Shown: positions 1 to 5,233 of the stretch, in pieces
Layout of the letters: each line of letters starts with the position of its first letter
Numbering within the stretch: the stretch's first letter is position 1
From: Thermoleophilia bacterium
GTDB taxonomy: Bacteria; Actinomycetota; Thermoleophilia; Gaiellales; F1-60-MAGs149
DNA: 6,863 nt
Direction of reading: 5' to 3'
NCBI GenBank assembly: GCA_016462095.1
Contig: JAEMTW010000099.1
Coordinates: 1-6,863, forward strand
The notes under the pieces: model-generated
The model's database searches: none
Told to the model about the DNA's origin: nothing
Seen by the model: the letters and a program-made list of their open reading frames with translations, nothing else
Translations under genes and position numbers: made by a program

Positions 1-601
1 GCGATGATCCTGGCTGCGACGACGTTGGGGTCGAGTCCTTCGGGTAGTTTCGGTGCGGTGCCACTGAGGGGGCGTGTTGCGAGGCCCGTTTCGGTGTGTG
101 GGGGACGTGCGTCAATAACGTCGATCTTTTGGCGTCGGAGTTCTCTTGCGACGCTGGTCATCGCGCTCCAGGCGGCTGCTTTGGATGCACTGTAGGCGGC
201 GAGGCCAGCCATTGGTTGGAGGGCGACTACTCCAGAGATGTTGACGAAGAATCCGCCTTCTTTGATGTGTGGTGCGCTTTCGCGGAGCGCCACCATTGGT
301 CCAATCGCGTTGATGGCAAAGAGGTCTGTCAGGGTCTTGTCGTCGAGCTCGGCGAGGGGGCCAAAGGCGACGGCTCCGGCGGCGTTGATGACTCCGTCGA
401 TCGGTCCAAGGCTGGCAAAGGCGCTGCGCAATGCTACGTGGTCGGTGAGGTCGGCGACTGCGTGCGTGGAGACGACCGCTGGGTCGAGCGAGCCACTGTC
501 TCGTACTACTGCCGCCACGTGTACGCCAGCGTCTGCGAGTTGTTGAGCAAGACAGGAGCCCAAGACTCCGGTTGCTCCGATGATCACGATTGTGGTGTCT
601 G
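1..601. repeat. Long direct repeat, left copy (partner 3574-4174)
   Basis: Every position here matches the base 3573 further right, except 11-12 (TG here, GT at 3584-3585). Identity is unbroken over 13-601, which is 589 bases. The match ends sharply after base 601: the next bases are GCTCTAACGG here and TCAGATTACG at 4175. The left end of the repeat is outside the window, so the true length is unknown. Both copies have the same orientation. The repeated DNA is the body of an SDR gene read on the minus strand. Such identity over coding DNA points to recent duplication, recent gene conversion or an assembly artefact. Confidence 0.95.
1..601 (-). pseudogene. 5'-truncated SDR oxidoreductase copy, 3' end beyond the window
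   Basis: Read on the minus strand, this encodes the same protein as residues 6 to about 205 of the intact SDR at 3522-4190. It includes the GATGVLG dinucleotide-binding turn, NAAG, NISG and the YSASK catalytic pair. The first five codons of the intact gene are missing. Upstream of the junction the in-frame codons read TPLEP and reach a TAG at 641-639 without an ATG, GTG or TTG. The native promoter and ribosome site are therefore also gone. Transcription could come only by read-through from abiEii, which ends 66 bases upstream. An internal GTG (residue 11 of the intact protein) could in principle start a protein lacking most of the first beta strand, but no clear ribosome site precedes it. The two differing bases change GCA-CGG to GCC-AGG, still Ala-Arg. 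It is most likely a non-functional fragment, although whether its 3' end is intact cannot be seen. Confidence 0.75.
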
Positions 602-667
602 GCTCTAACGGCGTGGTGTTGCTACCTCGTTGGCGCCACTATGTGAAAGCAAGTTTGTGCAAGACAA

Positions 668-1579
668 CTACTTCCATTCGCGATCGCGCGACGACCAGAC
701 GTGCCCTGTCGCCGTCCCTTTCAGCACCGGGTCGATGAACTGGGCAACGAATTCACGAGCGAGGTCAATGGTGCGGAAGTCGGCGCAGTAGGGCACCGGC
801 TTGGCTAGCTTCGAATATCGGGGTCCCCAGTCGTTCGGGACGACGAAGTGGTCAAACGGTTCCATCAGGCGTCGATGGACCCCGGTGGAGATCGCCAGTC
901 CGAGAGCGGCGCCGTCGACGTCTTGGGTGACGGCGAGCAGGACCAGATCCACGAGGTCCTTCTCGCGGCTTGATGGCCGGTCGTGGTAGGTCTGCATGGT
1001 CGCGCAGACCTTCTCGGCGATCTGGTCGGCAACTGGGAAGAGGCGATACTGATGGCGGACCAGCCTTGGTAGATCCAGCGCATTTGCTGGGTTCGCGGTC
1101 GTCACCGAATCAGTGGGTCCTGCACCGACAGCAAGATCCACTCTGATCGTGTCCTTCCCCCGACCGCCGATAAAGACCTTAAAGGTGACGGCGTAGCCAT
1201 CGGTGTAAGGCTGCTGTTCGCCGCTGATCGACTTTTCGTGGCCGGCATATTCGAACCGGAAGTGGTCGCCGAGGTCGGTGCTTGCGAGCCGGCGCAGATC
1301 GGCGAGTGCCTCGTCGAGCGTGAAGCCATCCCGGTAGAGGTCGATGTCGAGCGTCGCGCGCGCCGACGGCACTCGCGCTAAAAGGCCGGTGCCGCCTTTC
1401 AGCAGCCACTCCGACTCGTCACCTTCGGAGAAGACCCTGCTGAGAAAACGGTCGAAGTACTCCCCACGAATACGTTGGTTGGTGTTCAGCGAGGGATCGG
1501 TGGTCGCTGACTTCTTGGCAGCGTCCTTGATCGCAGCCTCGACGCCAGCGGGGGTGGTGTACGGCTCGACGTCAGCCAT
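668..1579 (-). CDS. abiEii: AbiEii-type nucleotidyltransferase toxin (type IV toxin-antitoxin)
   Basis: The 303-residue cytoplasmic protein belongs to the AbiEii/AbiGii family of DNA-polymerase-beta-fold nucleotidyltransferases. Family members act as bacteriostatic toxins and in phage abortive infection. Visible motifs are LKGGTGL (residues 60-66, the GG-T/S nucleotide-binding turn), DIDLY (78-82, with metal ligands Asp78 and Asp80), a third likely acidic ligand Asp148 in IRVDLAV, and the family signature from DQIAEK (185-190) to SREKDLVDL (204-212). I chose ATG 1579 over an upstream in-frame TTG at 1609 because ATGGCTGA overlaps the antitoxin stop by 8 bases, the usual coupled arrangement. 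The ribosome site is weak, so translation probably depends on the antitoxin reading. The length is typical and all motifs are intact, so it is probably active. Family assignment is secure; its cellular target is not known from the sequence. Confidence 0.92.
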   Translation of the reverse strand: MADVEPYTTPAGVEAAIKDAAKKSATTDPSLNTNQRIRGEYFDRFLSRVFSEGDESEWLLKGGTGLLARVPSARATLDIDLYRDGFTLDEALADLRRLASTDLGDHFRFEYAGHEKSISGEQQPYTDGYAVTFKVFIGGRGKDTIRVDLAVGAGPTDSVTTANPANALDLPRLVRHQYRLFPVADQIAEKVCATMQTYHDRPSSREKDLVDLVLLAVTQDVDGAALGLAISTGVHRRLMEPFDHFVVPNDWGPRYSKLAKPVPYCADFRTIDLAREFVAQFIDPVLKGTATGHVWSSRDREWK

Positions 1580-2615
1580 TGGATGCCGCCCGTTGTGCCG
1601 ATCTGGCAAGCGTCAGGGTCTCTGGCGAGATGGTGAGACTGTCGGCCAGCGACTTCGTCCAGCTCCGGCTGAACTCCTTCATCACCTCGCTGCTGACGAG
1701 CTGCTCTGACACCTTACGGGCTACCTCTTCGATCACGGAGTTCTTCGCTAGCCCGGCGTCAGCGGCGAACGTCGACGCGAGTTGCGGTGTGAAGGCAGCT
1801 TGAAGGGTCGTCGCGAAGGTCTCCTGAATCGAGTGCAGAGCCTTCCCCATCTCGGGCGTGACGAGCAGTTGGTCGATGTCAGTCTTGTCCAGGCGTCCGA
1901 CAAAACCGGCAGCCACGCGGGAGCCCAGGGATGGGTCGGCTGCGATTCGATCAGCGAGCGACTCGAGGTCGATGCCAGCGATTTCCATTAGGCGATCCAG
2001 CAGAGCACGGCCATCGCTCCTGCGGAACCCATTCCGCGCTGCGAGCGGCGCGAGCAGCTCTCGAAGTCGATCGAGGTCGAGGATGCGTCCGCCAGAAGCG
2101 TCACGCAGGGCGTCGGCAACGAGGCTCAGATCCTTGAGGTCTTCGACCAGGTCAACGATGGTGCGCTCGATCGTCATGACCGGCAGTCCGTTGACGAGGG
2201 TGACGTCGCGTAGGTCTAGAGCGCGCTGCCGGTAGCGGAGCTCACGGCGCTGGCTCTGGCGCCGCGCGGGAGAGACGAAGTCGTGCTGGTCAGCGCGGAA
2301 GTCACCGATGTGATGGAGTCGAGTGGCGGACTCGCCAGCGATGACCACACCGTAGGCCCGGTCGTTGATGCGCACCTCACCTAGCCGTTTGGGATCGGTG
2401 TTCAGCCAAGCGGCGCGAAGGTCGTCGAACTCGTCGCCTGGGGTTCCGGCGTCCATGTAGACACCATGCGCGAGCCGGACCAGATGCCCGCTGTCGGCGA
2501 GTCGCGAGAGGTCTAGGCGCGTGACTCCACGCATCCTGGCTTGAGCCGACGTCACCATTCCCCACTGGTACGACGTCAGCTCCGCGAGTACGCGAAGGGA
2601 TTCTGTGGACTTCAT
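1572..2615 (-). CDS. abiEi: AbiEi-type antitoxin and transcriptional autorepressor, long form
   Basis: The 347-residue protein is the cognate antitoxin of the downstream toxin. In studied AbiE systems AbiEi opposes the toxin without stable binding and represses its own operon through an N-terminal winged helix. The winged-helix region is residues 1-55, including TSAQARMRGVTRLDLSRL and the wing VRLAHGVYMDAG. A second domain at about 60-170 contains GESATRLHHIGD, FVSPARR, and the family-typical NGLPVMTIERTIVDL (142-156). Residues from about 175 on are a helix-rich tail of some 170 residues that I do not recognise; many AbiEi proteins are near 200 residues. The start ATG 2615 was chosen because homology begins there and a promoter/operator abuts it. 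An in-frame ATG at 2846 would add 77 residues of low-complexity Arg/Pro/Ser sequence translated through the promoter. The last bases overlap the toxin start. Confidence 0.9.
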   Translation of the reverse strand: MKSTESLRVLAELTSYQWGMVTSAQARMRGVTRLDLSRLADSGHLVRLAHGVYMDAGTPGDEFDDLRAAWLNTDPKRLGEVRINDRAYGVVIAGESATRLHHIGDFRADQHDFVSPARRQSQRRELRYRQRALDLRDVTLVNGLPVMTIERTIVDLVEDLKDLSLVADALRDASGGRILDLDRLRELLAPLAARNGFRRSDGRALLDRLMEIAGIDLESLADRIAADPSLGSRVAAGFVGRLDKTDIDQLLVTPEMGKALHSIQETFATTLQAAFTPQLASTFAADAGLAKNSVIEEVARKVSEQLVSSEVMKEFSRSWTKSLADSLTISPETLTLARSAQRAASNG

Positions 2616-2652
2616 ACTTGAAATGTATATCACAGGAAGATACTTTTCAAGT
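2616..2652. promoter_or_regulatory. Inverted-repeat operator at the abiE start
   Basis: The left arm ACTTGAAATGTAT (2616-2628) and right arm ATACTTTTCAAGT (2640-2652) are complementary at 12 of 13 positions, separated by 11 bases. The arm centres are 24 bp apart. The left arm touches the abiEi start codon. AbiEi proteins are known to bind paired inverted repeats in their own promoter, so this is the obvious binding site for the winged-helix antitoxin. Binding here would cover both the -35 and -10 elements. The repeat is seen directly; the role is inferred. Confidence 0.75.
2622..2650 (-). promoter_or_regulatory. abiE promoter, probably giving a leaderless transcript
   Basis: On the minus strand there is a -35 hexamer TTGAAA (2650-2645), a 17-base spacer and a -10 hexamer TACATT (2627-2622). 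A start six to seven bases downstream falls on or next to the A of the abiEi ATG at 2615. No Shine-Dalgarno sequence precedes that ATG. Leaderless mRNAs are common in actinobacteria, so the missing ribosome site supports this reading rather than weakening it. Confidence 0.6.
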
Positions 2653-2893
2653 CGTGAATGGCGATTTGACACTATCCTCCGACTGAAGGGCCAGTGGGCT
2701 GCTGGTTCGATAGCACGAGTGGTGCGACGGAGGGCAGCTTCCGGAGGCCGTGGAGTTCCGTCTCGAAAGATCGATAGCGAATCTCCTGCGGAATTCCCGC
2801 GGAATCTGGGCCATTCCGAGCATGGCCTCCGATTCTGCGGCTCCATAGGTCAGGGGTCGTTTCAGGTCCGCATCAACGCTTACATGTCGTAGT

Positions 2894-2907
2894 CGAGTTC
2901 GAACTCG
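2894..2907. promoter_or_regulatory. Perfect 14-bp palindrome, possible operator
   Basis: CGAGTTCGAACTCG is its own reverse complement, with no loop bases. Perfect palindromes of this length are typical binding sites for dimeric regulators. It lies 147 bases before the small gene at 3054 and 279 bases before the abiEi start, so it could serve either direction or neither. The palindrome is seen directly; the regulatory role is a guess. Confidence 0.3.
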
Positions 2908-2917
2908 TATGTTTATT

Positions 2918-2935
2918 CAGCAGGGGGGTCTGCTG
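2918..2935. other. Short hairpin with a G-rich loop
   Basis: CAGCAG (2918-2923) pairs with CTGCTG (2930-2935) around the loop GGGGGT. No uridine tract follows on either strand, so it is not a convincing intrinsic terminator. It may be a structured leader or have no function. Confidence 0.3.
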
Positions 2936-3011
2936 CACGTTTGGTGTCAGGTTGGTTGGACGGCATGGCGTTGTTATGCGCCGTGTCGTAGGTTCGTGGA
3001 GCTTGCACTGC

Positions 3012-3040
3012 TTGATTCGGAGCACGTTGCGACCTAAAAA
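3012..3040 (+). promoter_or_regulatory. Candidate promoter of the small gene at 3054
   Basis: TTGATT (3012-3017) and TAAAAA (3035-3040) are separated by 17 bases. Transcription would start near 3047, leaving a leader of only about seven bases before the ATG. The match is fair at both hexamers and the position is right, but the -10 lacks the final T. Confidence 0.4.
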
Positions 3041-3053
3041 ACGTAGGCGATTG

Positions 3054-3467
3054 ATGAAGATTCTTATGACCGTAACGGTGGAAAGAGGCTACGACGAATG
3101 GCGAGCACTATTTGACGGAGACGCGCCACGACGCGCCGCCGCTGGAGTGTGGGACGAATCTCGGATCACGGTGGCTCGCGTCGAGGACCACACGGGCCTT
3201 GTGGTTGCGAATGACGCCAACGTTGAGAAACTCAAAGCGATGCTATCGAGTCCGGAATTTGCGGTGAGTCGTGACGAGTATGGTCTGATGCACACGTTTC
3301 CCCCATTGGAGATCCGCTGTTCTAGCGCGACTCGTGGGTGGTCTTGCCACGGCGAGACCACTCGCAGCGTTTTCCAGTCCCCCTCCGAGCGCGGGTATGC
3401 GCGTCGGTGTTCCGGCACGCTCACCCCAGCCAACGCGAGGGTCTCTCCTTGTCCTGGAACCGTTTGA
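3054..3467 (+). CDS. Small ferredoxin-like alpha/beta protein, probably with a damaged 3' end
   Basis: The first 87 residues form a compact pattern: strand (MKILMTVTVE), helix (YDEWRALFDGD), strand (SRITVARVEDHTGLVVAND), helix (VEKLKAMLSSPEFAVSRDE), and a final strand near HTFPPLEI. This resembles the small dimeric alpha/beta-barrel proteins, such as DUF3764-like or antibiotic-monooxygenase-like families, for which function is generally unknown. ATG 3054 was chosen because the fold begins there; AGG at 3045-3047 could act as a ribosome site, and upstream in-frame codons look non-coding. After residue 87 the frame continues for 50 Ser/Arg/Cys-rich residues through a strong hairpin, unlike a domain. 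One more C in the C5 tract at 3300-3304 would end the protein at a TAG (3323-3325) after about 90 residues. Alternatively the original stop was lost right after LEI. Confidence is good for a gene here and low for its stated 3' end. Confidence 0.6.
   Translation: MKILMTVTVERGYDEWRALFDGDAPRRAAAGVWDESRITVARVEDHTGLVVANDANVEKLKAMLSSPEFAVSRDEYGLMHTFPPLEIRCSSATRGWSCHGETTRSVFQSPSERGYARRCSGTLTPANARVSPCPGTV
3334..3373 (+). terminator. Probable intrinsic terminator inside the 3' extension of the small gene
   Basis: Bases 3334-3348 pair with 3351-3365 in a 15-bp stem with three G-U wobbles. The two-base gap implies that the top C-G pair opens to a four-base loop. After four bases comes TTTT (3370-3373). 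The core GTGGTCTTGCC against GGCGAGACCAC is the strong part. The position, just after the point where the small protein should end, supports the view that the annotated frame beyond it is not natural. There is no corresponding T tract on the minus strand. Confidence 0.55.
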
Positions 3468-3521
3468 TGATCAGCGACTAATCGGCACGCTTCGACACCC
3501 AATTCTGCCCGGCCTCCAGCC

Positions 3522-4190
3522 TCAGCCCTGAAACGCCTCCACAGGCAGGTCCCGCTCTCCGTCAACGATCGCAGCGATGATCCGTGCTGCGACGACGTTG
3601 GGGTCGAGTCCTTCGGGTAGTTTCGGTGCGGTGCCACTGAGGGGGCGTGTTGCGAGGCCCGTTTCGGTGTGTGGGGGACGTGCGTCAATAACGTCGATCT
3701 TTTGGCGTCGGAGTTCTCTTGCGACGCTGGTCATCGCGCTCCAGGCGGCTGCTTTGGATGCACTGTAGGCGGCGAGGCCAGCCATTGGTTGGAGGGCGAC
3801 TACTCCAGAGATGTTGACGAAGAATCCGCCTTCTTTGATGTGTGGTGCGCTTTCGCGGAGCGCCACCATTGGTCCAATCGCGTTGATGGCAAAGAGGTCT
3901 GTCAGGGTCTTGTCGTCGAGCTCGGCGAGGGGGCCAAAGGCGACGGCTCCGGCGGCGTTGATGACTCCGTCGATCGGTCCAAGGCTGGCAAAGGCGCTGC
4001 GCAATGCTACGTGGTCGGTGAGGTCGGCGACTGCGTGCGTGGAGACGACCGCTGGGTCGAGCGAGCCACTGTCTCGTACTACTGCCGCCACGTGTACGCC
4101 AGCGTCTGCGAGTTGTTGAGCAAGACAGGAGCCCAAGACTCCGGTTGCTCCGATGATCACGATTGTGGTGTCTGTCAGATTACGCGCCAT
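3522..4190 (-). CDS. Short-chain dehydrogenase/reductase (SDR), intact copy
   Basis: The 222-residue protein is a classical SDR, an NAD(P)H-dependent oxidoreductase probably acting in the cytosol on an alcohol or ketone that the sequence does not identify. Motifs are TTIVIIGATGVLG (8-20, Gly14/17/20 of the nucleotide-binding turn), ADLTD (55-59), NAAGA (78-82), the structural Asn103 in AINAIGP, Ser128 in NISG, and Tyr142/Lys146 in YSASK. That gives a full Asn-Ser-Tyr-Lys set. The RPPHTETGLA stretch (171-180) follows. The length is slightly short for the family but covers the whole fold. ATG 4190 is used; a TTG at 4193 is three bases upstream, and AGAGAG at about 4202-4207 is better spaced for it, so one extra residue is possible. 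A duplicate of most of this gene lies at 1-601. The gene has its own upstream gap of 183 bases and seems separately transcribed. Confidence 0.9.
   Translation of the reverse strand: MARNLTDTTIVIIGATGVLGSCLAQQLADAGVHVAAVVRDSGSLDPAVVSTHAVADLTDHVALRSAFASLGPIDGVINAAGAVAFGPLAELDDKTLTDLFAINAIGPMVALRESAPHIKEGGFFVNISGVVALQPMAGLAAYSASKAAAWSAMTSVARELRRQKIDVIDARPPHTETGLATRPLSGTAPKLPEGLDPNVVAARIIAAIVDGERDLPVEAFQG
3574..4174. repeat. Long direct repeat, right copy (partner 1-601)
   Basis: This copy lies wholly inside the intact SDR gene, from codon 6 to codon 206 read on the minus strand. Bases 3586-4174 are identical to 13-601. The only differences, 3584-3585, are synonymous. The repeat may extend left of 3574, because its partner is cut by the window edge. 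Confidence 0.95.
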
Positions 4191-4280
4191 CAAAATACCG
4201 ACTCTCTTTGCGGATCGCTTGGCATGGTCGTTGCCGTCTGTGTGGGGTGAAATCTACTCCACAGTTCAGGCGTTGCTTGC

Positions 4281-4293
4281 TCGAGGGCCTCGA
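4281..4293. promoter_or_regulatory. Short inverted repeat upstream of the SDR gene
   Basis: TCGAGG and CCTCGA flank one central G, giving a 13-bp near-palindrome 90 bases upstream of the SDR start. It sits between the SDR and the membrane-protein gene, both on the minus strand. It could be a regulator site for the SDR gene, but GC-rich DNA produces such short palindromes by chance. I found no convincing -35/-10 pair beside it. Confidence 0.2.
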
Positions 4294-4373
4294 CGATCAC
4301 GATGCCCTCAGCCTGTACTTCGCGCGTGGTGTGGGTATGGCGTTAGGAGCCACCCACCGGTGGAGTCGTGCTG

Positions 4374-4751
4374 CTACTTGTCGTCTGGTCGCAGTACGAA
4401 CTTGAGCAGCGCTAGGCTGAGCAGAATGAAAGCCACACCAGAGATCAGGCCACCGGTGAGGGACGGATTGACTGCGATGTCTGCACGCCACGGCCCCGCA
4501 CCTCCAACCAAGCCAAGCACCGCGTCGACGAGGAAGACCAGTGCGACTGCGAGTGCGAGACCGCGTGCGCGCACGGCGCCCCCTCGGTACTCGGCCACCA
4601 TCCAGACGAAGCAGAGGAGCGCAATCAGACCATCCTTGACGCCGACGATGGCAGCAAACGGTGGCAGAAAGTTCGTTCCGAAGGCGGCAAACGCCGCCGC
4701 TCCCGCGTATACGACTCCCGATCCGCCGGCCACGATTGTGTCGATTTTCAT
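4374..4751 (-). CDS. Small four-helix integral membrane protein of unknown function
   Basis: The protein has 125 residues with four predicted membrane helices at about 5-25, 33-54, 63-84 and 98-119. The connecting loops are short: AEYRGGAVRARG with three Arg between helices 2 and 3, and GPWRADIAVNPS between 3 and 4. The Arg-rich 2-3 loop suggests that this side, and both termini, face the cytoplasm. The C-terminus ends in KFVLRPDDK. There is no cleavable signal, no cysteine pair and no obvious metal or substrate motif. The ATG at 4751 has a good ribosome site, AAGGAAG, at 4768-4762 with ten bases of spacing. Downstream the gene is followed after 183 bases by the SDR gene in the same direction, so co-transcription is possible but not shown. 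I do not recognise the family; it resembles generic actinobacterial DoxX-sized or DUF membrane proteins only in size and topology. Confidence 0.8.
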   Translation of the reverse strand: MKIDTIVAGGSGVVYAGAAAFAAFGTNFLPPFAAIVGVKDGLIALLCFVWMVAEYRGGAVRARGLALAVALVFLVDAVLGLVGGAGPWRADIAVNPSLTGGLISGVAFILLSLALLKFVLRPDDK

Positions 4752-4867
4752 CGGTCTACTGCTTCCTTGTTCGGTGACGTTACGTGCGTGACGTCCCCTG
4801 CCTTTTTGACGGTGCGAAGCCGGGGGCTACTGCAGTTTTGCGTGACAACTACTCTGAGCAGTCATAT

Positions 4868-4956
4868 CGCGCTCTTGCTGGTTCCGGACCGTTAGTCACG
4901 CAGTCGCAGTCAAGAATGCAAAGGCTTTCTCGTACCGCGCTCTTGCTCGTCCCGGA
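4868..4956. repeat. Imperfect 21-bp direct repeat pair in the intergenic region
   Basis: Bases 4868-4888 and 4936-4956 agree at 19 of 21 positions. Both begin CGCGCTCTTGCT and end CCGGA, and they start 68 bases apart. The spacing is not a multiple of three, which argues against a repeated protein segment. Possible meanings are paired regulator sites or a decayed tandem duplication. Confidence 0.45.
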
Positions 4957-5218
4957 GGTGACCAGTCCAAGGTGCGAGCCCTATTGATCCTCCGCGCTAC
5001 GTTCCGTCCCCACCTTCATCCTCGACTCCAAGTACGCCTGCTCTCTGCGTCACTCGATCAGCAGTTCAAGGCACGTGGCGAGTTCGTGCTCGGGCTGCGG
5101 TTAAAGGTTCAATAGAAACCCAGCAAACGCTGCCGTCACCTGCCAAACTAGCTACCACACCAAAACCCCGTGACGTGAGAATCTACACACTGGGGTCGGT
5201 ATCGTGCACGTCTCGACT

Positions 5219-5227
5219 GAGGGAGAG
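5219..5227 (+). promoter_or_regulatory. Ribosome binding site that fixes the ligase start
   Basis: GAGGGAGAG lies six bases before the GTG at 5234. The only other candidate, a GTG at 5204 in the same frame, lies upstream of this site and has no purine-rich sequence of its own. The site therefore decides for 5234 and a 463-residue product instead of 473. Confidence 0.7.
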
Positions 5228-5233
5228 AATTTC

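Larger units (their letters stand above)
2653..3053. other. 401-bp gene-poor region between abiE and the small plus-strand gene
   Basis: No reading frame here has recognisable similarity or a convincing ribosome site. It holds several short structured elements: TCGATAGC twice (2707-2714, 2771-2778), GCGGAAT twice (2788-2794, 2799-2805), a 14-bp perfect palindrome (2894-2907), and a small G-rich-loop hairpin (2918-2935). A promoter for the next gene lies at its right end. I see no tRNA, rRNA, CRISPR array or integrase site. Confidence 0.6.
602..3573. mobile_element. Candidate inserted or duplicated segment between the SDR direct repeats
   Basis: The 2972 bases between the two repeat copies carry the abiE operon, an approximately 400-bp gene-poor stretch, a small plus-strand gene, and the last codons of the intact SDR. 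I see no integrase, transposase, terminal inverted repeats or tRNA attachment site inside, so this is not a recognisable IS or prophage. The inference of mobility rests on three points: toxin-antitoxin cargo, long direct repeats on both sides, and a chopped host-gene copy on one side. A circle carrying part of the SDR gene could have integrated by homologous recombination. A tandem duplication with its join at 601/602 would give the same picture. Recombination between the copies would remove a 3573-bp unit. Confidence 0.4.
4752..5233. other. 482-bp divergent intergenic region with short repeats, no convincing gene
   Basis: This gap separates the minus-strand membrane protein from the plus-strand ligase gene and should contain both promoters. 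An open frame at 4784-4987 gives 67 residues without a recognisable fold or ribosome site, and I do not accept it as a gene. Repeated elements are a 21-bp imperfect direct repeat (4868/4936) and GTGACGT three times (4774-4780, 4788-4794, 5170-5176). I looked for a GlnR-type nitrogen-control site and for a clear sigma-70 promoter before the ligase gene and found neither convincingly. No tRNA or other RNA gene is visible. Confidence 0.6.

Noticed and set aside
96..608. Plus-strand open frames across both SDR copies (96-608, 3669-4250 and shorter ones)
   Set aside because: They appear identically in both repeat copies because the DNA is duplicated. The products are Cys/Gly/Ser-rich shadows of the minus-strand SDR.
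1580..1609. A TTG start that would lengthen AbiEii by ten residues
   Set aside because: ATG 1579 forms the compact ATGGCTGA overlap with the antitoxin stop, and the ten extra residues look like out-of-frame antitoxin sequence.
2616..2846. An upstream ATG at 2846 that would extend AbiEi to 424 residues
   Set aside because: The added 77 residues are Arg/Pro/Ser-rich, match no AbiEi feature, and are read through the promoter and operator. The family homology begins at ATG 2615.
3089..3688. A 199-codon minus-strand open frame overlapping the small gene and the SDR 3' end
   Set aside because: It lies out of frame with the SDR, spans the hairpin region and shows no domain. Two better-supported genes occupy the same DNA.
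4350..4363. CCACCGGTGG palindrome just downstream of the membrane-protein stop, as a terminator
   Set aside because: The stem is five pairs at best and no T tract follows on the minus strand.
4784..4987. A 67-codon open frame in the divergent intergenic region
   Set aside because: It has no ribosome site and no recognisable pattern, and its repeated 21-bp segment falls in two different frames.
5100..5120. A tRNA T-arm-like string (GGTTCAATAGAAACC)
   Set aside because: The stem is only four pairs, and no acceptor, D or anticodon arm can be placed around it.
5100..5200. A GlnR-type nitrogen-control box before the ligase gene
   Set aside because: GAAAC occurs once, but no GTnAC/GAAAC series with the usual six-base spacing can be built.
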